Source of the DNA: an uncultured Eubacteriales bacterium
GTDB lineage: Bacteria > Bacillota > Clostridia > Christensenellales > Borkfalkiaceae
Direction of reading: 5' to 3'
Assembly: GCA_900545325.1 (NCBI GenBank)
Contig: UQZE01000061.1
Span: 1 to 11,955, forward strand
DNA: 11,955 bases
Within the stretch, counting starts at the first letter, position 1. Each line of letters starts with the position of its first letter. Under the pieces are notes generated by a model. It was not told the origin of the DNA and did not search any database. It saw nothing but the letters and a program-made list of their open reading frames with translations. The translations under genes and the position numbers were made by a program. Below are positions 1 to 9,100 of this stretch, in pieces.

Positions 1-29
1 TCTTTCCCTACACGACGCTCTTCCGATCT
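1..29 (+). other. Illumina TruSeq adapter contamination
   Basis: The first 29 bases, from TCTTTCCCTACACG to CTCTTCCGATCT, match the 3' part of the standard Illumina TruSeq read-1 adapter, recognised from memory. This is a library artefact left at a contig end and not part of the genome. It stays open in the frame of the following permease, and its translation FPYTTLFRS would be added wrongly to that protein by an automatic gene caller. Confidence 0.97.
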
Positions 30-353
30 GCAAAGCTCGAAGGCGCTTCCTCGGTCAGGGAGTTTTTCAGCATCACGCTGCCGCTCATCTGGCCCACGGT
101 TGTTACCTTTCTGGTGGTCGGGGTGGCGCAGATTTTCGTAAACCAGTTCAACCTGTACACCTTTTACGGCGACACCGCCGAACCGGAGATCGTAACCATC
201 GGTTACTATCTGTTCGCGCGGACGGCAAACACCGCAAATCTTATCCAGTATCCGTTTTTGGCGGCCATGGGCGTGGTGCTCACGTTCATCGCCGTGCCGC
301 TCACGCTGGGCGCGCGGTTTCTTCTGGAAAAATTCGGCCCGAGCGCCGATTAG
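30..353 (+). CDS. Carbohydrate ABC transporter permease, MalF/UgpA type (3' part only)
   Basis: This is the last 107 residues of an inner-membrane permease of a sugar ABC importer; the N-terminal roughly 180 residues lie beyond the contig end. The visible part opens inside the EAA loop (AKLEGASSVREFFSITLPLIWP pattern: small residues, then E-G-A, then F-x-x-I-T-L-P), which docks onto the ATPase. Two hydrophobic segments follow, one around ITLPLIWPTVVTFLVVG and one around FLAAMGVVLTFIAVPLTL near the C-terminus. The first ATG in frame is at 114, but the EAA loop upstream of it shows that the real gene starts earlier. It stops 11 bp before the second permease, the usual order for MalF and MalG partners, which form a heterodimer. 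The substrate-binding protein was probably encoded upstream. The ATPase may be encoded elsewhere, as is common for MsmX-type shared ATPases. Family assignment is firm; the sugar is unknown. Confidence 0.92.
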   Translation, partial: AKLEGASSVREFFSITLPLIWPTVVTFLVVGVAQIFVNQFNLYTFYGDTAEPEIVTIGYYLFARTANTANLIQYPFLAAMGVVLTFIAVPLTLGARFLLEKFGPSAD

Positions 354-364
354 AGGAGGGAGCG

Positions 365-1258
365 ATGCACGGAGAAAAGACAAAGGAAAAATTCAAAATC
401 ACGCCGTTCGGCGTCGTTCTGTTTATCATACTGGCGCTGTACGCGGCGTCGGTGATCTATATCTACGTATGGGCGTTCCTCAATTCGTTCAAGACGTCGG
501 GCGATTTTTACTACGATATGTTCGGCTTTCCGAAAAAGTGGGTGCTCGAACACTACGTCAACGCTTTCAAGTACCTGAAAGTTCCCGTTTCGCTCTCCAC
601 GGGCGGCTCGTACGACGTGCTTTTGGGGGAGATGTTCGCCTACTCGGTGCTTTACAGCGTGGGCGCGGCCTTCTTTTCCACACTGGTGCCCTGTATCGCG
701 GCTTACGCTGCGGCGCGGTATAAATACAGGTTTTCCAAGGTGATTTACACCGCGGTTATCGTTACGATGGCTCTGCCCATCGTCGGCAACCTCCCGTCGG
801 AAATCCAGATGGCGAAGACACTGGGTATCTACGACAGCATACCGGGGTTGTGGCTGATGAAGGCGAATTTTCTGGGGCTTTATTTCCTGGTGTTTTTCGC
901 GGCGTTCAAAAACATGCCCGCGGCCTATGCCGAGGCGGCGAAGGTGGACGGCGCCGGCAATTTCAGGATCATGATAAACGTCGCGCTGCCGCTTATTCGC
1001 ACCACGTTTACGACCATTCTGCTGCTCAAATTCATAGAACACTGGAACGATTACCTCACGCCCATGGTCTACCTGCCCGGCTTTCCGACGGCCGCCTACG
1101 GCCTGTACAAACTGCAGAACATGACCACGGGGGAAATGTCGTTCACCCCCGCGAAACTCGCGGGCTGCATGCTCGTTCTGCTTCCCATTCTCGTCGTGTT
1201 CCTCATTTTCCACAACAGGCTGCTCGGCAACATCACGATGGGCGGGATCAAGGAATAA
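365..1258 (+). CDS. Carbohydrate ABC transporter permease, MalG/UgpE type
   Basis: A 297-residue inner-membrane permease, full length for the family, and partner of the permease just upstream. The start ATG is preceded by AGGAGGG at 354-360 with 4 bases between. Hydrophobic segments lie at about residues 14-39, 90-115, 125-150, 160-185, 205-225 and 265-285, giving the usual six-helix layout. The EAA loop is clear: E190-A191-A192, then D195-G196, followed by I-x-x-A-L-P-L, the contact site for the ATPase coupling helix. The C-terminus (LLGNITMGGIKE) carries the conserved G-x-x-x-G-x-x-K-x ending typical of COG0395 permeases. With the upstream permease it should form the channel for oligosaccharide import. 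No binding protein or ATPase is visible. Membership in the family is certain; a specific substrate cannot be inferred. Confidence 0.95.
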   Translation: MHGEKTKEKFKITPFGVVLFIILALYAASVIYIYVWAFLNSFKTSGDFYYDMFGFPKKWVLEHYVNAFKYLKVPVSLSTGGSYDVLLGEMFAYSVLYSVGAAFFSTLVPCIAAYAAARYKYRFSKVIYTAVIVTMALPIVGNLPSEIQMAKTLGIYDSIPGLWLMKANFLGLYFLVFFAAFKNMPAAYAEAAKVDGAGNFRIMINVALPLIRTTFTTILLLKFIEHWNDYLTPMVYLPGFPTAAYGLYKLQNMTTGEMSFTPAKLAGCMLVLLPILVVFLIFHNRLLGNITMGGIKE

Positions 1259-1277
1259 TCAAAATAAGGAGAATCAG

Positions 1278-4235
1278 ATGAGTAAAACCGTAAGAAAAAT
1301 ACTTCTGGCTGCGTTCACCGTCCTGTTTTTTGCGGCGGCGGCCGTCTGCCTGTTTGCGGCGCGTCCCGTCCGTGCGGACGGCGGCTTGCAGGAAGAATAC
1401 CGCGTTGGGGACAGTTTCACCCTGCCCGAAGGAACGGTAACGCATGAGGGCAGAGAATATCCCGCGTCAGGCGCGCTCTATCTTCCCGACGGCACGCGTT
1501 CGTCGGAAAATAAGATCGTGTTCGAGGAGGCGGGCAGATATAAGGCGGTATACAGCGCCAAGATCGGCGGAAAGACCGTCCGCGAAGAAAAGACCTTCGA
1601 CGTGCTGGACGATCTTTATACCGTTACGAAGGACGCTTCCTCGGTATCCTACGGGGCGCACGCCTACGCGCCCGAAGAAAAGGGGCTGGTGGTCAGCCTA
1701 ACCGCAGGGGCGGCCTTCGAATACAACGAGGTGATCGATCTTTCCGAAATGACGAAGGACGACGTTCTTCTTTCGCTGTTCCTCACGCCCGAAAATATCG
1801 GTTCGCGCGACTTCAAGCTCATCAAGGTAACGCTCACCGACGTTTACGACGAAAAAAACACCGTTACCGTAACGGCGCGTTCTTCGGAAGAGGGCGTCAA
1901 TCACCCCGTGTCCTACATGATGGCGGCGGGCAGCGGCCAGCCGATGACGGGATACGAATGGGGCTGGAACAAACTGCACCAGTCGAACAATTTCGGCTAT
2001 GCGTTCAATTTTTCCTATTACGGCTTAAATTCGGGCAAGACGGTGGACGAGGCGCCCTTTGAAATTCGTTTCGACTATGCGGAACGCGAAATTCACGGCG
2101 CGTTGTTCAACACGGAGCAAACGCTCGTCGCCGACCTCGATTCCCCGCAGTTTTTCGACACGCTGTGGGGCGGTTTCACCACGGGCGAGGTGCGGCTGAA
2201 GATAGAGGCGGACGGGTTTTTGAAATCGAGCGCGAATTTCGTCATCACACAAATTGCGGGACAGGACCTTTCGAGGGACGGCTTTTACGACGAGGGCGCG
2301 CCCGAAATAAACGTCGACCTCGGCGGCTACGGGGAGGCGGACGTGCCCGACGCGCTGGAAAATGCGCCTTACGCTGTTTTCCCCGCCGTTTCGCGCGATC
2401 CCTACTGCGGCGAACTTAGGACGGACGTGCAGGTGTTTTATAACTATCGCAGCGAAAACAGGTACAACATGCCGATCTATGACGGCGCGTTCGTGCCCGA
2501 CAGGACTGGACGGTATACCATCGTGTATACGGCGACGGATTATTCGGGCAACCGTACGGAAAAATTGATTGATGTATACGCCGTTGTTTCGGCGGACGCG
2601 CCCGCGGTGAACGTGATCGGCGGCGCCGTGCAGACGGCCGTTGTCGGGGAGAGCGCAGCGCTCAGGGAGGTAACCCTCAGCGGCGGCACGGGCAGGCTCG
2701 ATCTCTCGGTAAAGGTGATGTTCGACGGGGAAGAGATCGCCGTGGAAAACAACGCCTTTATCCCGACGAAAGCGGGGACGTACACCGTGGAATACACCGT
2801 TACCGACTATATAGGCAGAACAGCGGTAGCGAGCTACGAAATCCGCGCGGAAGTGGGGGACGATCCCTTTATCTACGGTTCCGTCAGCCTGCCGAGATAT
2901 TTCATCGCGGGCAAGACCTATAAACTGCCGCAGCTTGCCTTCACCGATTACGCGAGCGGCGCGGCGGAGGTGAAAAACGCTTCCGTCAGCGTGAACGGCG
3001 CGGCGGCCGCGGACAATACGTACACCGCGGCGGGCAGCAAGGCCGTCGTCGTTTACCTGGCCGAGAGCGCCCGCGGCGGTACGGCGAGCCGCACCTACGA
3101 AGTGCCCGTCGTCGATACGAAGGACGGCGGCGGAATAGATCTTTCCAAATACTTCGTTTCCGCGGACACCTCCGCTTTTGCTACCAAAAATTACGTAACG
3201 TATACGACGGATAAGGACGACGCCTCGATGAGTTTCGTCAACGCGCTCTTCGCCGACGGCTTTACGCTGGAATTCAACGTGAACGCCGCCGCCAACAGGT
3301 TCACGGGCGTGGACGTCGTTTTGGAAGACTATGACGATCCCGACGCCCGCCTGACGATTTCGTTCACGGGGAGTTCCTCCTCTGGCACGAGCGTTTTGAA
3401 AGTGAACGGCGGCGAATCGTACAACGTGAACGCAGGGTTCAACGGCGGCGGCGTGAACGACTTCATGCTCAGATACGACGCCGAAAATAATATCCTCTAC
3501 GCGGACAACGACAAAGTCGAGATCAAGCTGAACGGCTTCGGCGGCTTTGAAAGCGGCAGGGTGTGGCTTACGCTCGTTTGGCGCGGCGTGAGCGGCGCGG
3601 CGGCGATAGACATGAAAAACGTGTGCGGACAGCCGATCACTTCCATCGGACGGGACGCCATCAAGCCGAACATACAGCTGCCCGAAGATTCCGCGCGCCG
3701 CGAGATCGGCGAAACGTATATCCTGCGCCCCGCGCTCGCCTACGACGTGCTCGATCCCGAAGTGAAGTTCACCCTCACGGTGAAAACGCCGTCGGGCAAG
3801 ATCGTTACGGCGAAAGACGGCACCGCGCTGGAAAACGCCGACCCGACGAAGAGCTACGAAATAGAACTGACGGAGTACGGCGTGTACAACGCGCAGTATA
3901 CGGCGGAGGATACTGCGGGGCGTTCGCTTACGTCCGAACTTTATGTCCGCGTAACGGACAATGTGGCGCCCGTGCTCGAACTGGACGGCAAAATGCCTGC
4001 GGCCGCCGAGGTCGGCGACGTCGTTGTCGTGCCTTACGCGAAGGCGAGCGACAACGTTACCGCCGCGGATTCGCTCGCGGTATATATGTATCTCGTGCTG
4101 CCCGACGGCACGATAGAACAGATGAACGGAAATTCCTTTGTGGCGGACAGAGCGGGCGTTTTCGCCGTGCGCTATATCTGCTGGGACGAAGAGGGGAACT
4201 TCACCATGCTGAGCCGCGAGATCGTTGCGGCGTGA
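1278..4235 (+). CDS. Secreted modular Ig-like protein with two lectin-like beta-sandwich regions
   Basis: A 985-residue exported protein. The start is supported by AAGGAG at 1265-1270. Residues 1-34 form a Sec signal peptide: a basic start, a long Ala/Leu/Phe core, and a likely signal peptidase I site after VRA34. No lipobox, LPXTG, SLH or C-terminal membrane segment is seen, so how it stays on the cell is unclear. By eye the domains are: Ig-like 37-110; beta-sandwich, possibly concanavalin/LamG-like, 113-330; Ig-like 341-436; Ig-like 438-529; a looser Ig-like unit 529-617; second beta-sandwich 620-790; Ig-like 795-895 and 895-985. Several Ig units share the ending G-x-Y-x-x-x-Y-x-A/V-x-D, typical of bacterial Ig folds. 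No enzyme motif is seen. Its place between the permeases and a putative enzyme suggests glycan binding or surface scaffolding, which is an inference. The domain boundaries are approximate. Confidence 0.85.
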   Translation: MSKTVRKILLAAFTVLFFAAAAVCLFAARPVRADGGLQEEYRVGDSFTLPEGTVTHEGREYPASGALYLPDGTRSSENKIVFEEAGRYKAVYSAKIGGKTVREEKTFDVLDDLYTVTKDASSVSYGAHAYAPEEKGLVVSLTAGAAFEYNEVIDLSEMTKDDVLLSLFLTPENIGSRDFKLIKVTLTDVYDEKNTVTVTARSSEEGVNHPVSYMMAAGSGQPMTGYEWGWNKLHQSNNFGYAFNFSYYGLNSGKTVDEAPFEIRFDYAEREIHGALFNTEQTLVADLDSPQFFDTLWGGFTTGEVRLKIEADGFLKSSANFVITQIAGQDLSRDGFYDEGAPEINVDLGGYGEADVPDALENAPYAVFPAVSRDPYCGELRTDVQVFYNYRSENRYNMPIYDGAFVPDRTGRYTIVYTATDYSGNRTEKLIDVYAVVSADAPAVNVIGGAVQTAVVGESAALREVTLSGGTGRLDLSVKVMFDGEEIAVENNAFIPTKAGTYTVEYTVTDYIGRTAVASYEIRAEVGDDPFIYGSVSLPRYFIAGKTYKLPQLAFTDYASGAAEVKNASVSVNGAAAADNTYTAAGSKAVVVYLAESARGGTASRTYEVPVVDTKDGGGIDLSKYFVSADTSAFATKNYVTYTTDKDDASMSFVNALFADGFTLEFNVNAAANRFTGVDVVLEDYDDPDARLTISFTGSSSSGTSVLKVNGGESYNVNAGFNGGGVNDFMLRYDAENNILYADNDKVEIKLNGFGGFESGRVWLTLVWRGVSGAAAIDMKNVCGQPITSIGRDAIKPNIQLPEDSARREIGETYILRPALAYDVLDPEVKFTLTVKTPSGKIVTAKDGTALENADPTKSYEIELTEYGVYNAQYTAEDTAGRSLTSELYVRVTDNVAPVLELDGKMPAAAEVGDVVVVPYAKASDNVTAADSLAVYMYLVLPDGTIEQMNGNSFVADRAGVFAVRYICWDEEGNFTMLSREIVAA

Positions 4236-4248
4236 AGGGAGGACGGAG

Positions 4249-6168
4249 ATGAAAAAATATTCCATCAAAAAATTATTCTGCGTTATGCTTTCGGGAACCT
4301 TTCTCGTCTTTGCGGGCTGTAACAAGCCGAAACCCGAAAACACCCTCGTGCCGCCCGCCGTCCCCGACGTGGAGGACGGCGTGCACGACTTCGAAGTGGG
4401 TGCGACCGAGTACGACCTCGTCAAAGACGGCGCCACCGATTACGTGATCGTGGTGCCCGAGGACGCGGGCGAGATCATTGAATTCGCCGCGGGCGAACTG
4501 CAGTATTTTCTCGGAGAGGCGACGGGCGCCTCCTTCGCGGTGGAAACGGACGCGGGCAAGAGCTATTCTGCGGCTTCGAAATACCTTTCCCTGGGAAACA
4601 CCTCGCTCGCCGAAAGCGCGGGCGTCGCGGCGGCCGAGGCGGAATACACCGTTTCGGGCTACCGCATAGATACCGAGGGGCGCAGCGTGTTCATGGTCGG
4701 CGGCGGGGACTACGGTTCGCTTTATGCGGTCTACGAATTTCTGCGCCATTCCGTCGGCTGGGAAATTTACGCGCAGGACGAGATCGTCTACCAACGCGCG
4801 CAGTCGCTTAAACTGCCCGATTTCCGCGTGAAAGACGTGCCGGACATCGCGCTCCGCGTGGGCAATTACGGCGTGTTCGAATTCGACTCTTCCTACACTT
4901 ACCGTATGCGCATGATGAACAAGACGGAGATCTGGCTGCCCGTCGGGCCGAACAACAGCCTGTGGCACAACTCCTTCGACTATGTGGACGAAAGCCTTAT
5001 CGACGAACATCCCGACTGGTTCAGCGGCGACGGCAGGCAGCTTTGCTATTCCAACGACGAGATGCGGCTGTATCTTACGGAGCAGCTCAAAAAGGAACTG
5101 CTCGAACACCCCGAATACGACAACGTTACCATCACGCAGGAGGACGCCAACACGTGGTGTACCTGCGAGGACTGCGCTGCCTCCTACGAAAAATACGGCA
5201 CCGATTCCGCGGTGATGATCAAGTTCGCCAACGAAGTCAGCAGGGACATCAAGGCTTGGCTTAAAGACGAACAACATTCGGACAGGATCGTGAGGATATG
5301 CTTTTTCGCCTATCACAAGACCGAACAGGCGCCTGCAAAACTGAACGCCGACGGCGAATACGAGCCGATAGACGACAGCGTGGTGTGCGACGAATACGTC
5401 AACGTGTTTTACGCCCCGATCTTCGCGGACTACAACGAAAGCGCGTATTCCGCGGAAAACACCGCGCTCTACAATACCATGAAGGCGTGGACGTGCATCA
5501 CCGATAAATATTATCTGTGGACGTATTCGACCAACTTCTATCATTATCTCGCCTTTTTCAACAGTTTCGAATCCATGCAGTCGGTCTACCGCCTTGCGAA
5601 GGAGTGCAACGCCTATTACATCTACGATCAGGGGCAGTTCAACAACGGCGCCTCCACGGGATTCAGCGTGCTGAAAAATTATCTCAACGCCAAACTGCAA
5701 TGGAACGTCAACGCCGATATGGAAGAACTCACCGACGACTGGTTCGCAAACTATTTCAAGGGCGCGGCGGAGCCGATGCGGGAACTGTACGATCAGATCC
5801 GCACCTGGTACGCGTACCTTGCGGAGAATACCAACATGGCGCACAGCGTGTACGCCGAAATAGAAAAACGCGAATATTTTCCGAGCGGACTTCTGCGCAG
5901 CTGGCAGAAACTCGTCGACGAGGCGTACGCCGCCGTCGAAGGGCTGAAAGAAACGGACGAAGCGGCTTATGATACGGTCTGCGACCGCATCTGCCTCGAA
6001 AGCATATTCGTCCGCTACATGGATCTGCAGCTCTACGCGAATACCTATCCGCAGAGCGAACGCCTCGCTTTGATGAACGAATTCAAAGACGACGCAGAAA
6101 GACTGGGAATAACCAACTTCTCGGAGCAGGGCAGCCTTTCCGAGCTTTGGAGCAGTTGGAATATCTGA
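4249..6168 (+). CDS. DUF4838-type lipoprotein, putative carbohydrate-active enzyme
   Basis: A 639-residue lipoprotein. I chose ATG 4249 because AGGGAGG at 4236-4242 sits 6 bases upstream and a lipoprotein signal follows at once; an in-frame TTG at 4225 would overlap the previous gene and add eight charged residues. The signal ends in V-F-A-G-C24 (the Phe at -3 is slightly unusual), so the protein should be anchored to the outer face of the membrane. Residues about 55-170 resemble the small alpha/beta domain found at the N-terminus of GH67 and GH20 enzymes (V-P-x-x-A-G-x-x-I-x-F-A-A-x-E-L-Q-x-F-L, then G-G-G-x-x-G-S-L-Y-A-V-Y-E-F-L). Residues about 195-470 match DUF4838 as I recall it, with the signature E298-D299, W303-C304-T-C306-E-D-C309. 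A helical C-terminal part follows, ending near residue 639. DUF4838 proteins are thought to be glycoside hydrolase-like with a TIM-barrel-type core, but activity is not established here. The position beside sugar permeases supports a glycan role. Confidence 0.85.
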   Translation: MKKYSIKKLFCVMLSGTFLVFAGCNKPKPENTLVPPAVPDVEDGVHDFEVGATEYDLVKDGATDYVIVVPEDAGEIIEFAAGELQYFLGEATGASFAVETDAGKSYSAASKYLSLGNTSLAESAGVAAAEAEYTVSGYRIDTEGRSVFMVGGGDYGSLYAVYEFLRHSVGWEIYAQDEIVYQRAQSLKLPDFRVKDVPDIALRVGNYGVFEFDSSYTYRMRMMNKTEIWLPVGPNNSLWHNSFDYVDESLIDEHPDWFSGDGRQLCYSNDEMRLYLTEQLKKELLEHPEYDNVTITQEDANTWCTCEDCAASYEKYGTDSAVMIKFANEVSRDIKAWLKDEQHSDRIVRICFFAYHKTEQAPAKLNADGEYEPIDDSVVCDEYVNVFYAPIFADYNESAYSAENTALYNTMKAWTCITDKYYLWTYSTNFYHYLAFFNSFESMQSVYRLAKECNAYYIYDQGQFNNGASTGFSVLKNYLNAKLQWNVNADMEELTDDWFANYFKGAAEPMRELYDQIRTWYAYLAENTNMAHSVYAEIEKREYFPSGLLRSWQKLVDEAYAAVEGLKETDEAAYDTVCDRICLESIFVRYMDLQLYANTYPQSERLALMNEFKDDAERLGITNFSEQGSLSELWSSWNI

Positions 6169-6187
6169 TAAAATAAGGGAGGATTTT

Positions 6188-9100
6188 ATGAAGAAAAAAG
6201 TTTTGGCGCTTCTGTGCGCCGCGTTTGCCGCGTTCTTCTGCATGGGGCTCGTCGGCTGTGCGGAAACGAAGCTCGAACTCGACCGCGGCTCGGTGAGCCT
6301 CGGCAGATTTGAGGAAACCGTTCTTACCGTTACGGGGGCGGACGCCGCCGACGTAACGTGGACGAGTTCGGACGAGGCCGTCGTCGTGGTAACGGGCGGA
6401 ACGCTCAGCCCGCGCGGGACGGGCAAAGCCGTCGTTACGGCCTCGGCGGGCAAGGCCTCGGCGACCTGCGACGTAACCGTTCTGGAAGTGAGCGAAACGC
6501 CCGTTCTGACCGTTTCGCCCCTCAACGTGGAACTCTCCGTCGGGCGCACGCAGAATCTGAGCGCGTCGCTTTCGCTCGCGGGCAAAAGCGTGCAGGGCGG
6601 GGTAAGCTACGCCTCGCACGACGAAACCGTCGCCTCCGTTACGGAAAGCGGCGTGATATCCGCCGTCGGAAAAGGGGAAACCAAGATAGAGGTTTCCGCC
6701 GTCTACATGGGCTACGAAACGGAGGAACTCGTTTCCGTAACGGTAAAGCCCGACATTCACGTTCTGCTTTCCGAGTCCGAACTCGAACTCGCGGCGAGCG
6801 CGCAGGAGGGGCACGTAAACGAGAAACGGGTAACGGCGACCGTTACCGAACAGGGCAAACCCGTGGAGGGCGCGAAAGTCGAGTGGAAGAGCGATAACGA
6901 AGCGGTCGTTTCGGTTACGGCCGACGGTCTGATCACCGCGAAATCGATGGGCACCGCCACCGTAAGCGCGGCCTATTCCGCCGAGGACGGCGGCGACGTC
7001 GCCACCGTAGCGGTTACGGTATACCGCCCCGTGATAGAACTCGGCGGCGCGACTTACGACGTTTCGGAAGAAAAGCCCGATCTCGCCCTTGTCGGCGCGG
7101 AGGCGGCGTTTTCCGAAGTGCTGGGCATTTACGACATAACTTCGGAAAAGACCGAAATAACTTTTGAAGATGCGGAGGGCGGCGTGAAACTCGTGTCCTC
7201 TTCCATGAAGATGGGCGAACGCAGATACAGCGTGGTGCTGGCGGGCGTGGAATATCGGTTCGACGCCCTCGTGCAGCGGGTGATCCGCACGGCGGAGGAG
7301 TTCAAGAACCTCGAAAGTTATCTCGAAGTTTCTGCGGACGGCAAGACTTCCTCGGGATATTTCGTGCTCGGCGCGGATATCCGTTTCGGGGCGCAGGATA
7401 ATTTCGACGTGATCGGCACGTGGTCGGACGACGACGGCGGGTATTTCTCCAAGTCCTTCAACGGCGTATTCGACGGCCGTGGCCACGTTATCTACGATTT
7501 CCGCCTGGACGGCAATCAGGTAACGTACGGCAACGGCGGCATATTCATGGAGATCGGCGAACGGGGCGTATTCAAAAACGTCGCCTTTATAGACGCTTAC
7601 GTGAATACCAGTTCCGCCATCATAACGACTAACTTAAAGGGTACGATAGAAAACGTGTTCGTGCACGGCGAGATCGGATCGAGCGCGGCCGGCTGGGCGT
7701 GGAACGCGCTCATCGCGGGCAGGCTCGGCAGCGATAAGTCGCTCGTGAAAAACTGTATCGCCTACGTGAAAAACGATATCTCTTCCGTGCAGTACGCGAG
7801 CGGCGCGGTGGGGCATCTCGGCAGCGGCAAGATAGACAATTTGCAGAACGTGTACGCGATCGGCACGGAACGCGCCGTCGGGCAGGCTTCCGACAAGCCC
7901 GGTTCGAGCGTAACCGGCGTGAACGCGGCGGGCTATCTTACGATCGAAGCATTCAAAGAAGGCGTGAAGGACGTATCCGCGTTCGGCGGGGATTTCTGGA
8001 AAAACTGCGACGGTTTCCCCGTTGCCGTATCCGTCGTTTCGCACGTTGAGGAAGTGCTCGGCGGGCTTGCGGGCGACGCGGAAATCCTCGTCGGCACGAC
8101 CGCCTTTGCGGACAGGATAGAGGACGAATTTACCGCGGCGTGGCTGAGCTTTTCCCTCAAAGAGGAAGTGGACGGCGTAACGGTTACGGCCGCAGGCGAG
8201 ATCGTAATAGAAAATACGGTTGCGGACGGCGCGAAATTCACCCTCGTGGTGAAATCCGCGCTGACGGGCACGATCGCGGAAGTGAATTACACGGTGAGCG
8301 CGCCGATCGATCTGACCGATACGCTCTTTGCGACCGTCGATCTTTCGGAAGAATTCACGGCGTTGGATTTCGCCTCCTTCGGCATAGAGGGCGCAATCGT
8401 TTCGGTTGCCGATATAAACGGCAGAGCGCTCGCGCTGACCGAACGGGACGGACAGAAGGGCCTGGCTATGGCGGAGGCGGAAAAGCTGGCGCTCGGCGAA
8501 AACAAGTTGGTGGTCAAAACCGACGCAAAGGAATATATCGTCAAGGTGAACGTACTGCCTAAGCTCTCGGTCAAGGTTTTCGACGCGAACAGCGCGGAAT
8601 CCGTCGCCACGCTGGGCTACGGCTGGGGATACGACGCCAACCATAAATCGCTTTCCTACGATCCCGGCAAGTCCTACGACGGCGGCGATCCGCTGATGGC
8701 GGACGAAGGCGAGGGAAGCATTAAGGTCGTGGCGACGGGCGCGGGCGAACTCGCGCTCAAGATTACGTCGCCGCTGATCAACGACGTAAGCGCTTACGAC
8801 GGCCTGTTTTTCTACGTATATACCGATGCTGCGAACGCGATGGCGGGCACCTGGTGGTTCGGCGACACTTCGCTCACCGCGGGGCAGTGGACGAAGATAA
8901 AGCTGCCTTTCCTCAGCGCGGGCGGAGAGTTGAACCCCATTACGGACGAAAACGGAAATAAGATTTACGAAAGGGGCGCAAACGGATTTATCTTCCGTAT
9001 CATGAAGCCCGCCGCGGATTCCGCGTTCTGGATTTCCTCGCTCTATGCGTACAGCGAGCGGGAAACCGTTGTGCCCGAAAATCAGATATTCACCGCAAAC

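Noticed and set aside
4225..4248. Earlier in-frame TTG start for the DUF4838 lipoprotein
   Set aside because: It overlaps the end of the previous gene, has no RBS at proper distance, and would put acidic and basic residues before a normal lipoprotein signal.
2025..6585. Very long open frames on the minus strand (2025-4436 and 4273-6585) opposite the surface protein genes
   Set aside because: They mirror the codon bias of the plus-strand genes, are rich in Arg, His and Val without domains, lack ribosome binding sites, and overlap well-supported genes with signal peptides.
6829..6847. Perfect hairpin GGTAACGG-CGA-CCGTTACC in the lipoprotein gene, with a similar palindrome CCGTTACCGTAACGG at 1861-1875
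   Set aside because: Both lie inside coding sequence at Val-Thr repeats and follow from the use of GTT or GTA before ACG/ACC; no regulatory role is indicated.
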